This document shows, piece by piece, positions 55,901 through 64,000 of a DNA stretch of 64,000 nucleotides. The stretch covers positions 310,001-374,000 of the forward strand of contig NZ_CP031230.1 in assembly GCF_003351785.1 (NCBI RefSeq), read 5' to 3'. Source of the DNA: Sporosarcina sp. PTS2304 (GTDB lineage Bacteria; Bacillota; Bacilli; Bacillales_A; Planococcaceae). Within the stretch, counting starts at the first letter, position 1; each line of letters begins with the position of its first letter. The position numbers were made by a program, and so were the translations under genes. Below the pieces are notes generated by a model, which had not been told where the DNA came from, did no database searches, and saw only the letters and a program-made list of their open reading frames with translations.

Positions 55901-56083
55901 TCAAACGTCTGCTGGAGACTCATCTGGAATAACTGCAGTGATAATCAGTACAATTACTGCCAAAACGATAGAGACGGTAACACCCGCCATAAAGTCAAAT
56001 TCAGTACCAACGATTGAGCCCGCAACGTAATTTAACATTGCTACTAATAGGAACGACCAAACAAATGTCATAATATAGTGCAT
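55901..56083 (-). CDS. yjzD: YjzD-like small membrane protein (DUF2929)
   Basis: A 60-residue protein with two membrane helices (IMTFVWSFLLVAMLNYVAGSIVG and MAGVTVSIVLAVIVLIITAVIP). Matches YjzD, found upstream of fabH in B. subtilis; here too it lies just before fabH, in the opposite orientation. ATG at 56083 follows GAGGTG; the GTG at 56092 lies within that site. Function unknown. Confidence 0.75.
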   Translation of the reverse strand: MHYIMTFVWSFLLVAMLNYVAGSIVGTEFDFMAGVTVSIVLAVIVLIITAVIPDESPADV

Positions 56084-56186
56084 GATTTTCACCTCGACTA
56101 GTCTATTTCAAATTACATCATACCATAGCCATTCTAGACGATGAAATGATAATATGCAGTATTTTTGACGAAAAAGTGTCCTCTTA

Positions 56187-56215
56187 TTGAAAAACAGGCG
56201 ATTTTCTTCTATAAT
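56187..56215 (+). promoter_or_regulatory. SigA promoter of fabH-fabF
   Basis: TTGAAA (56187-56192), 17 bases, TATAAT (56210-56215). Confidence 0.75.
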
Positions 56216-56232
56216 TACTACCAGGTACTAAT
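56214..56232 (+). promoter_or_regulatory. FapR operator of fabH-fabF
   Basis: ATTACTACCAGGTACTAAT, a near-perfect inverted repeat that matches the FapR box (ATTAGTACC..GGTACTAAT type). It overlaps the end of the -10 and the start region. FapR represses until malonyl-CoA binds. Confidence 0.8.
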
Positions 56233-56262
56233 AATAGATGATAAAAGAACGGGGTAGATGAA

Positions 56263-57195
56263 ATGAGAGCTGGACTTCTAGGAATGGGAAAGTATGTGCC
56301 GTCAAATATTGTAACGAATGCAGATTTAGAAAAAAGAATAGATACGTCAGATGAATGGATTCGTACTCGTACGGGTATTCAAGAACGTCGAATTGCTGAT
56401 GAGACGATTGATACATCTGATATGGCATACAACGCAGCGAAAGATGCTCTTGAAGCGGCAAATATCCGTCCGGAACAACTGGGACTCATTCTAGTTGCGA
56501 CTGTCACTCCTGATCATATATTTCCTTCTGTCGCAACGATGGTGCAAGAGCGCTTAGGAGCGAAGAATGCAGCCGCAATGGACATTTCTGCAGCATGTGC
56601 AGGCTTTATTTATGGAGTTGTCACAGCAAAGCAATTTGTTGAGTCCGGTACATATGAGTATGTACTAGTAGTCGGTGTGGAAAAGCTGTCAAAAATTGTG
56701 AACTGGGAAGATCGCAACACTGCCGTATTATTTGGGGATGGTGCAGGTGCAACAGTTGTAGGAAAAGTAAGCGAAGGCAGAGGAATCCTTTCATTTGAGT
56801 TAGGTGCAGATGGCACGGGAGGTAAACATCTTTGCCATAAAGAATTTATCGAGATGAACGGTCGTGAAGTATTCAAGTTTGCAGTTCGTCAGATGGGAGA
56901 GACAGCAGTTTCTGTAGCTGAAAAGGCTGGATTAGCTAAAGACGACGTTGACTATTTAATTCCACACCAAGCGAATATCCGCATTATGGAAGCATCCCGC
57001 GAGCGTTTAGGTTTACCAATCGAGAAGATGTCCAGTACCGTTCATAAATACGGAAATACATCTGCTGCGTCTATTCCAATTTCATTGACAGATGATTTGG
57101 CAGAAGGCCGTGTTAAAGATGATGATATTATTGTCTTGGTAGGATTTGGCGGCGGCTTGACATGGGGCGGCTTATGTATAAAATGGGGTAAGTAA
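56263..57195 (+). CDS. fabH: Beta-ketoacyl-ACP synthase III
   Basis: Starts fatty acid synthesis by condensing an acyl-CoA primer with malonyl-ACP. The 310-residue enzyme has the catalytic Cys in [13 protein letters not shown] near residue 112, His in [10 protein letters not shown] near residue 237 and Asn in [10 protein letters not shown] near residue 268, so the triad is complete. Bears the [10 protein letters not shown] end. Behind a FapR operator; fabF follows after 51 bases. Confidence 0.96.
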   Translation: MRAGLLGMGKYVPSNIVTNADLEKRIDTSDEWIRTRTGIQERRIADETIDTSDMAYNAAKDALEAANIRPEQLGLILVATVTPDHIFPSVATMVQERLGAKNAAAMDISAACAGFIYGVVTAKQFVESGTYEYVLVVGVEKLSKIVNWEDRNTAVLFGDGAGATVVGKVSEGRGILSFELGADGTGGKHLCHKEFIEMNGREVFKFAVRQMGETAVSVAEKAGLAKDDVDYLIPHQANIRIMEASRERLGLPIEKMSSTVHKYGNTSAASIPISLTDDLAEGRVKDDDIIVLVGFGGGLTWGGLCIKWGK

Positions 57196-57246
57196 ACAAG
57201 CGAACAATGAATGAAATAAAGTTACAAAAAGAAAGGAAGTTTAGCA

Positions 57247-58482
57247 TTGGAAAAACGACGAGTAGTAGTAACGGGAATCGGTGGCGTTTCGCCGGTAGGA
57301 AATACAGCAGAAGATTCTTGGAAAGCGGTCATTGAAGGAAAATCCGGAATTGACATTATGACAAGATTAGATCACGATAAATTTCCTGTACGTGCAATGG
57401 CAGAAGTGAAAGGATTCGATATCGAACAGTATGTATCACGTAAAGATGCTCGTAAAATGGATCGTTTCACGCATTATGCAGTAGCATCAGCGCTTATGGC
57501 GATGAAAGATGCAGATCTTGTATTGGATGATGAATTGGCACTGCGCACTGGTGTGTGGATCGGTTCAGGTATCGGTGGAATGGAGTCTCACGAAAATCAA
57601 TTTTTGACGTTCCAAGAAAAGGGATATAGACGAGTCAGTCCATTCTTTGTTCCTATGATGATTCCTGACATGGCAGCAGGACAAGTCTCGATTATTACAG
57701 GTGCTAAAGGAATTAACTCTTGTTCCGTAACAGCATGTGCATCCGGTACGAACTCGATCGGTGATGCATTTGAAGTAATTCTTCGTGGAGATGCAGATGT
57801 CATGATCACCGGAGGAACTGAAGCGCCTATTACTTCTTTGGCAGTTGCTGGTTTCATTGCGAGTACTGCATTGTCACTTAATGCAGATCCGGAAAAAGCT
57901 TCTCGTCCATTCGATAAAGACCGTGACGGTTTTGTAATGGGTGAGGGAGCAGGAATTCTGATTTTGGAAGAGTACGAACATGCGGTGAAACGTGGAGCGA
58001 AAATCTATGCTGAAATCGTAGGATACGGTTCGACTGGAGATGCGCACCATATTACGGCACCTGCACCTGGTGGGGAAGGTGGCGCGCGTGCAATGCGTCA
58101 AGCACTTGCTAAAGCGGGAATAGAGCCGACGGATATTGGCTATATTAATGCACACGGTACGAGTACGCCATATAATGATTTGTTTGAGACGATTGCGGCT
58201 AAGACGGTGTTCGGAGATCATGCATATAAGCTGGCGATGAGTTCAACGAAGTCGATGACGGGTCATTTGCTTGGCGCGGCTGGCGGTATCGAAGCGATTT
58301 TCACTGTGAAGGCGCTGCAGGAGGGTATTCTTCCTCCGACTACGAATTATGAAACGCCGGATCCGGAGTGTGATTTGGATTATGTGGTGAACGAGGCGCG
58401 TAAAGCAGATATTACTTATGCGATGAGTAATTCTTTAGGCTTTGGCGGCCACAATGCTTCACTAGTGTTTAAGAAGATATAA
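57247..58482 (+). CDS. fabF: Beta-ketoacyl-ACP synthase II
   Basis: Elongating condensing enzyme of fatty acid synthesis. The 411-residue protein has the catalytic Cys in [13 protein letters not shown] near residue 163, His in [11 protein letters not shown] near residue 303 and His in [12 protein letters not shown] near residue 339, plus the end [15 protein letters not shown] start at 57247 with AAAGGAAG upstream. In an operon with fabH as in Bacillus. Confidence 0.96.
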   Translation: MEKRRVVVTGIGGVSPVGNTAEDSWKAVIEGKSGIDIMTRLDHDKFPVRAMAEVKGFDIEQYVSRKDARKMDRFTHYAVASALMAMKDADLVLDDELALRTGVWIGSGIGGMESHENQFLTFQEKGYRRVSPFFVPMMIPDMAAGQVSIITGAKGINSCSVTACASGTNSIGDAFEVILRGDADVMITGGTEAPITSLAVAGFIASTALSLNADPEKASRPFDKDRDGFVMGEGAGILILEEYEHAVKRGAKIYAEIVGYGSTGDAHHITAPAPGGEGGARAMRQALAKAGIEPTDIGYINAHGTSTPYNDLFETIAAKTVFGDHAYKLAMSSTKSMTGHLLGAAGGIEAIFTVKALQEGILPPTTNYETPDPECDLDYVVNEARKADITYAMSNSLGFGGHNASLVFKKI

Positions 58483-58490
58483 GATAAGTG

Positions 58491-58535
58491 AGAGAGCTGC
58501 GCAAGGTGATTTGTACTTGCGGAAGCTCTCTTTTT
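58491..58535 (+). terminator. Terminator of fabH-fabF
   Basis: AGAGAGCT..GCAAG pairs with CTTGC..AGCTCTCT, followed by Ts. Confidence 0.75.
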
Positions 58536-58658
58536 GTGTTGGGTCGTGAGTCGATTTAGTTTTGAGTTTTGGAATTGGTGAGTGTTCAGCTTTTAGTAGC
58601 CGCTTCAGCGCGTGGGGGATTGTCTTTCACAGTGAGTTATCTCTAGTGGTCTCATTGG

Positions 58659-59328
58659 CAGTTGGATGGAGTGAAGCTGACTTAGAGTCTCTTGCGGCTT
58701 GCGCTTGTCAAGTGCAAAAGCCATCCTTCGCTACGGCTTTTCCTGAACCTCCCGGAGTCGATCGTCTTCCAGCTTCAGCCGTACTTAGTGTGTGTAAGAC
58801 AGTTTGATCACTCTTTGTAGTTGGTGAGAACCATGTAGAATTGTCTGATACAATGCGACCGTTTTTGAAGTTAAAAAGCGGTGAAGTGTTGCTAGCTACT
58901 ATGACTGTTTCGATGGGCTGCGTGGAAAAAGCAATAACTATATACATTCAGTCAGCTAATCTAAAGCTTCACCCATACTGTTCAGGAAGCGTAACTTACC
59001 GTACCTTATTTCTGGCCGAACATCAACTGACATCCCGACACAAACTCAAGGAATCTCCCGGAAGAACCGGCGACTCCTGGAGGATCAGGGAGAGCCGTGG
59101 CGAAGGACGGCTTTTGCGAGTGAAGCGCAGCGAGAAGGAGCACATCTTTGCATTTGACAGGCGTAATCGCCAAAGCACTTCTGGCGAGTCCGCCGCGCCC
59201 CCTCAGGAAAGCGTCCGGTTCTGCAGGGAGAATCCTAGCACGTACACTCATTTTCTACACTGCAAAGGAGAGGTCACTCACCCTACTCCAATTTTTGGAC
59301 GGACACCAACTGACTTGCGGACACAACC
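58659..59328 (+). repeat. Large inverted-arm intergenic element, copy E
   Basis: Between fabF and trpS (convergent). The left arm is internally deleted (GTGCAAAAGCC joins the two ends of the module). The centre is conserved, including a CCGTTTTT/AAAAAGCGG stem. The right arm carries the full module (GAAGGACGGCTTTTGCGAGT), then a truncated second right-arm start (59285-59328). Confidence 0.9.
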
Positions 59329-59404
59329 TTTGCAACTATACAGCATAGCCCGTCTAATCTACACGACATCATACATAGGATGAAAGAAAACGATAAAGGA
59401 CGAG

Positions 59405-60575
<1,171 letters not shown>

Positions 60576-60616
60576 TTATTTTCCTCCTTCATAATATGCA
60601 AAGAATAAAAAACGGC

Positions 60617-60862
60617 ATAAAAAAACACCAGTCTTCCCCATAAATAGGGACGATTGATGAAAAGGTAACCGTGGTACCACCCGAATTGCTTAAAAAAGCC
60701 GCTCAACTCCCATAACGCGGGAACACGTAATGGATTACTATGATTCATCCATCAAGCTCAGGAGCCCATTCTTTTTGTGCGGTTTTGCTTGTTTTCACCA
60801 ATGCAAGCTCTCTGAGAAAACCACTTCAAAAATACTATTTCCTTCATTGCCGTTTACTTATT
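60617..60862 (-). ncRNA. T-box riboswitch of trpS
   Basis: Minus-strand leader. The T-box sequence GGGTGGTACCACGG lies at 60666-60682. A terminator hairpin (CAATCGTCCC / GGGGAAGACTG) is followed by a T run at about 60619-60628. A Stem I region spans about 60700-60862, with TGG, the Trp codon, at 60766-60768 as candidate specifier. Uncharged tRNA-Trp should stabilise the antiterminator and raise trpS expression. Confidence 0.88.
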
Positions 60863-60872
60863 GCTTAAAATT

Positions 60873-61283
60873 ATATAGTTTGGTGTAACTAAAAGCAAAT
60901 AACATTAATGTGAAATAAATAAAATTACGAGAAGTGAAACCTTTCAGCACACTTGTACGTACTATAAGTAGATAGTAAAATTGGCAAAAGAATTTGTCTA
61001 AATGAGAATAGAATTATTTTATTGTACAGGTTTAAAGCAGATATTTACTGGGTATAAAAGTAGAAGATGTTCATTTTACTTACATAATTACATGTTTTAT
61101 TGAAGATTTGTTGTAAAATGAAGATTTTTATATTTTCTTTAACTTTTTTAGAAAAAGTATATTAATTGAGAATGATTACGTGTATAATGGGTATTGTAAA
61201 GATTAATTATAATAATTCTAAATTAAAATGTAAACATATCAAATCTAACTGAGCGCAAGCCATTGGAAAGGACGTGTCAATAA
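60873..61283. other. AT-rich non-coding interval between trpS and spx
   Basis: No supported ORF. It carries the upstream region of spx, including TATAAT at 61183-61188 that may be a -10; no good -35 is seen at 17 bases. The trpS promoter should lie near 60880-60950. Confidence 0.5.
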
Positions 61284-61682
61284 ATGGGTGTCACACTTTA
61301 TACATCACCTAGCTGTACATCTTGTAGAAAAGCAAAAGCATGGTTGGAGGAACATGAGATTCCTTATACTGAGAGAAATATCTTCTCTGAACCATTAAAT
61401 ATTCAAGAGATCAAACAAATTCTTCGTATGACTGAAGATGGTACTGATGAAATTATTTCTACGCGATCAAAAATATTCCAAAAACTAAATGTTGATGTGG
61501 AGAGTCTTCCACTTCAGAGACTATATGAGTTAATTCAAGAACATCCTGGTCTTTTAAGAAGACCAATCATTCTAGATGAAAAAAGACTTCAAGTAGGGTA
61601 CAATGAAGATGAGATTCGTCGTTTCCTACCTAGAAAAGTTAGAGCCTATCAGCTGCTCGAAGCGCGGCGAATGGTTAACTAA
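61284..61682 (+). CDS. spx: Thiol-stress regulator Spx
   Basis: An ArsC-fold protein that binds RNA polymerase alpha and redirects transcription under disulfide stress. The 132-residue protein has the redox switch CTSC at residues 11-14 (one residue later than in B. subtilis because of an extra Gly), RSKIFQKLN and the [24 protein letters not shown] segment typical of Spx. GGAAAGGACG upstream, terminator downstream, mecA next as expected. Confidence 0.95.
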   Translation: MGVTLYTSPSCTSCRKAKAWLEEHEIPYTERNIFSEPLNIQEIKQILRMTEDGTDEIISTRSKIFQKLNVDVESLPLQRLYELIQEHPGLLRRPIILDEKRLQVGYNEDEIRRFLPRKVRAYQLLEARRMVN

Positions 61683-61692
61683 TCTAAATACA

Positions 61693-61740
61693 AAGCTGAT
61701 AGGGATGACACTGGATACATTTGTGCCTATCAGCTTTTTT
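61693..61740 (+). terminator. Terminator of spx
   Basis: AAGCTGATAGG (61693-61703) and CCTATCAGCTT (61726-61736) are complementary, with a T run. Confidence 0.8.
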
Positions 61741-61921
61741 GAATTGAAAAATCCCTTGTATTCCTCTAGGCGTTTTGCTTCAATGCTTACGTATATAAAG
61801 GTATATTGTAATAAACCCTTTCGAAACTGACTGTGTCGACATATAGTAATAGTAAGCATTGCAAGTAAGTGTTCATTACATGACAGGGGAGGGCCTGTTC
61901 TACAGAAGGGAGAGATAAGGG

Positions 61922-62572
61922 ATGGAAATAGAGCGCATTAACGAAAACACGGTAAAATTTTACCTGTCTTATGGAGATATTGAAGCCCGTGGTTTTAGTA
62001 AGGAAGATGTATGGTATAATCGCGATAAAAGTGAAGAACTTTTTTGGGATATGATGGATGAGCTTGGCGACGATACAGAGTTTGAAGTGGAAGGTCCGCT
62101 TTGGATTCAAGTTAACGCAATGAGCGAAGGCATTGAAGTAATAGTTACCCGAGCGCATCTTCCAAAAAATACGGAGTCCTCGCAATTTCCTTTTGGTATC
62201 GAAGATCCAGAAGAATTATTTGATCCAATCTTTGATTCAATTAAAGAAGTGGAAGAAGATAGTGAGGAGGACGTGCAAGTCAAAGACAAATTGTTTGTAT
62301 TCAATGAATTTGACGAGTTGATTCCTTTAGCAGCTAAGATGCTTTCACTAGAAGATCCATTCGACTCACAGTTATATGCATTTGAAGATCGTTATTATCT
62401 CAACTTACGTTTTGATTATTCAGTAGTGGATAAGAAGCGTGCGAAAGATATAGCGAGTATGGTTACTGAATACGGCGCACCGTCTAAAATGTCTATTTAT
62501 AGAGTAGAGGAATACGGCACAGTCGTTATGGAGTCCGACGTTTTTGCTCAGGTGAATAAATTTTTCTCATAG
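61922..62572 (+). CDS. mecA: Adaptor protein MecA
   Basis: Adaptor that delivers ComK, Spx and others to ClpCP. The 216-residue protein has the N-terminal substrate-binding domain MEIERINENTVKFYLSYGDIEARGFSKEDVWYNRDKSEELFWDMMDE, an acidic linker (EEVDS-like, about residues 100-120) and the C-terminal ClpC-binding domain with FDSQLYAFEDRYYLNL. Located between spx and coiA, the conserved order. GAAGGGAGAG upstream. Confidence 0.95.
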   Translation: MEIERINENTVKFYLSYGDIEARGFSKEDVWYNRDKSEELFWDMMDELGDDTEFEVEGPLWIQVNAMSEGIEVIVTRAHLPKNTESSQFPFGIEDPEELFDPIFDSIKEVEEDSEEDVQVKDKLFVFNEFDELIPLAAKMLSLEDPFDSQLYAFEDRYYLNLRFDYSVVDKKRAKDIASMVTEYGAPSKMSIYRVEEYGTVVMESDVFAQVNKFFS

Positions 62573-62580
62573 TGTTCTGA

Positions 62581-62610
62581 AAAGCTACCAGTTTTCTGGT
62601 AGCTTTTTTG
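62581..62610 (+). terminator. Terminator of mecA
   Basis: AAAAGCTACCAG and CTGGTAGCTTTTTT form a perfect stem with a TTTT loop. Confidence 0.8.
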
Positions 62611-62775
62611 TGTTATTTATTAAGCTTACTGCTTTGTAAGTGCAAGACTACTTGAAACCGTTATTGTATTTTGAAAAGTGATCGGATAACTGAAGCGGTT
62701 ACAAAAAGCAACATCCTCAATAATTCTAGAACTCAAAATCAAAGTCGACTCACGACCCGACATCCAAACTACCCC

Positions 62776-62804
62776 TTGCCAAACAATCTGATAATTTGTA
62801 AAAT
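62776..62804 (+). promoter_or_regulatory. Candidate promoter of coiA
   Basis: TTGCCA (62776-62781), 17 bases, TAAAAT (62799-62804), 24 bases before the coding start. Confidence 0.5.
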
Positions 62805-62828
62805 AGAAAAGAAAGGAGAGTGAAGCCA

Positions 62829-63986
62829 TTGTTAACAGCCTGTACATCCAAAGGGCAAACCGTCGCATTGACTAGAAATATGTCCCTTTCCGGTCTTCGC
62901 GAATGGCGCAAAAGCGAAAGGTTTTATTGCACCCAATGTAAAGAAAAAGTCCAGTTAAAAGTCGGTGACATCGTCATACCACACTTCGCCCACTACCAGC
63001 AAACCAACTGCCGCGAAAACTTCTCTGAAGGCGAATCCCCAGCCCATTTACTCGGCAAAGCCCAACTTCATGAACTCTTCTTACGTCAGGGAATTGAAGT
63101 AGCGCTCGAACCCTTCCTGCCCGACATCCGCCAAAGACCTGATCTGCTCGTCACATGGCAAGACACTTGCGTCCCTATTGAATTTCAATGTAGTGTAATC
63201 CCGCTAGAACACGTCATCCAACGCAACGAAGGCTACAGCCGACTTCATATGCTTCCCATTTGGATTATTATTACACCCGCCAGCATTCGTACCTCTACAG
63301 CGTCTATACACTCCATGCGTTTAACTCAATTTCAGCAATTCTTCATTCGTCGCTTACCTTCTCGAACAGAAAGTATGATGACACTCCTCCTGACGTACAA
63401 TCCGTCGAGTGAACAATTTCATTATCTTAGCCATATGATCCACTTGCATGGCTCCGCCTATATTGTACGTCACTCCATTATGCGTATCCGCCATCAATCC
63501 ATTCCATTTGCCTTGCCGGTTGCACCTTCTAAAGAAGACATTTCTGAACTTACCCGTCACTACCAACAAGCTCGGCGTAAGTATCTCCGTACGGTCATTG
63601 GATATAATCAAAGAGGCGTTCACAATCAATTTTTACGTGCGTGTTATGAAATGAGAATACAACCAATTGAATTACCAGTATGGATTGGAGTGCCGACAAT
63701 TGGACAAGAAGCATTCAAGCAAGCGGATTGTGAATGGCAGACGTTACTTATTGCGGCCATGCGCGAAACGCGAAAGACGCCATTTCAATTAACTCGTTCA
63801 TTTTATCAGGAATTTATTAAGAAGTTTGAAGGAAATCGGGAAGAACAGTTAGAAGCATGTGTACGCTATGCGGATTTTTTGCGAGGTGAACGCATAGATA
63901 TCTATCGATTGGATAAATACTATACCAATCACTACGTTCAAGAAATCCTTTTACAGCGTTTTCTTGCATTGCATGCCAAAAATTGA
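62829..63986 (+). CDS. coiA: Competence protein CoiA
   Basis: CoiA promotes DNA uptake and recombination during transformation. A 385-residue protein with a zinc-like FYCTQCKEKVQLKVGDIVIPHFAH segment near residue 30 and a nuclease-like core AHLLGKAQLHELFLRQGIEVALE...PDLLVTW..PIEFQCSVI with D and E-x-Q motifs near residues 95-125. TTG 62829 is chosen since MLTACTSKGQTVAL matches the CoiA start; GTG 62820 touches the AAAGGAGAG site. Located after mecA as in Bacillus. Confidence 0.9.
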   Translation: MLTACTSKGQTVALTRNMSLSGLREWRKSERFYCTQCKEKVQLKVGDIVIPHFAHYQQTNCRENFSEGESPAHLLGKAQLHELFLRQGIEVALEPFLPDIRQRPDLLVTWQDTCVPIEFQCSVIPLEHVIQRNEGYSRLHMLPIWIIITPASIRTSTASIHSMRLTQFQQFFIRRLPSRTESMMTLLLTYNPSSEQFHYLSHMIHLHGSAYIVRHSIMRIRHQSIPFALPVAPSKEDISELTRHYQQARRKYLRTVIGYNQRGVHNQFLRACYEMRIQPIELPVWIGVPTIGQEAFKQADCEWQTLLIAAMRETRKTPFQLTRSFYQEFIKKFEGNREEQLEACVRYADFLRGERIDIYRLDKYYTNHYVQEILLQRFLALHAKN

Positions 63987-64000
63987 GAAAATGTAGTGGA

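Noticed and set aside
58841-59383. 180-residue open frame across element E
   Set aside because: No ribosome site; it follows the repeat sequence, and equivalent frames in other copies are broken or in another register. Treated as a by-product of the GC-rich repeat.

Overview
The window looks like a chromosomal segment of a low-to-moderate GC, motile, endospore-forming-type Bacillota of the Planococcaceae (Sporosarcina-like). The basis is protein resemblance and gene order: secA-prfB-cccB-ftsEX-ctp-minJ-csbA, yitS/U/V/W, yjzD-fabH-fabF, trpS with a T-box, spx, mecA and coiA all follow the Bacillus scheme, and strong Shine-Dalgarno sites with frequent TTG/GTG starts are typical of Bacillales. 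The assignment is inference; no database was searched.

Layout. 1-3.2 kb: end of a sugar-nucleotide aminotransferase, then pgi and pgcA, the tail of a surface-polysaccharide cluster. 3.2-6.3 kb: a flagellin-modification-like patch (FliB lysine methylase, a broken pseC-like aminotransferase, a DUF2920 protein). 6.5-9.1 kb: a choline-kinase-like gene, a YjjG-type nucleotidase and a 3-hydroxybutyrate dehydrogenase. 9.4-10.9 kb: comK behind an unusual structured leader, convergent with a small sigma-70 factor. 11.1-16.5 kb: two paralogous chemoreceptors on the minus strand separated by two tiny YjcZ-like proteins and a 42-bp tandem repeat array. 16.7-19.4 kb: flaG-fliD-fliS-fliT, followed by a PilZ protein and long-form hpf. 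20.7-33.3 kb: secretion, translation termination, division and cell-wall genes. 33.4-35.2 kb: azlCD and a DedA/TVP38-like protein. 36.2-44.5 kb: addB-addA and a DUF418 protein. 44.6-47.7 kb: yisK, yisL, a small membrane protein and a degenerate membrane-anchored amylase-like protein. 48.5-53.5 kb: the yit genes and rraA. 53.6-55.8 kb: a ClpB-type disaggregase lacking the N-domain, behind a CtsR-like box. 55.9-58.5 kb: yjzD, fabH and fabF with a FapR-like operator. 59.4-64 kb: trpS, spx, mecA and coiA.

The most distinctive feature is a family of large, GC-richer, inverted-arm (palindromic) intergenic elements of about 0.65-1.1 kb. Five copies lie at about 24.6, 35.3, 47.7, 50.3 and 58.7 kb, all in the same orientation. 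They carry no credible gene; their arms share exchangeable modules and their centres are conserved. A second candidate novelty is the comK leader: a promoter-like site, a long hairpin with a U-rich tail, a strong ribosome site with a tiny reading frame, another hairpin, and an intrinsic-terminator-like hairpin directly in front of comK, together resembling an attenuator.

Functional links: ComK (9.7 kb), MecA and Spx (61-62.5 kb) and CoiA (62.8 kb) belong to one competence/proteolysis circuit. FliB, DUF2920, FlaG/FliD/FliS/FliT, the chemoreceptors and PilZ belong to motility. FtsEX, the CwlO-like M23 hydrolase and MinJ belong to division and wall growth.
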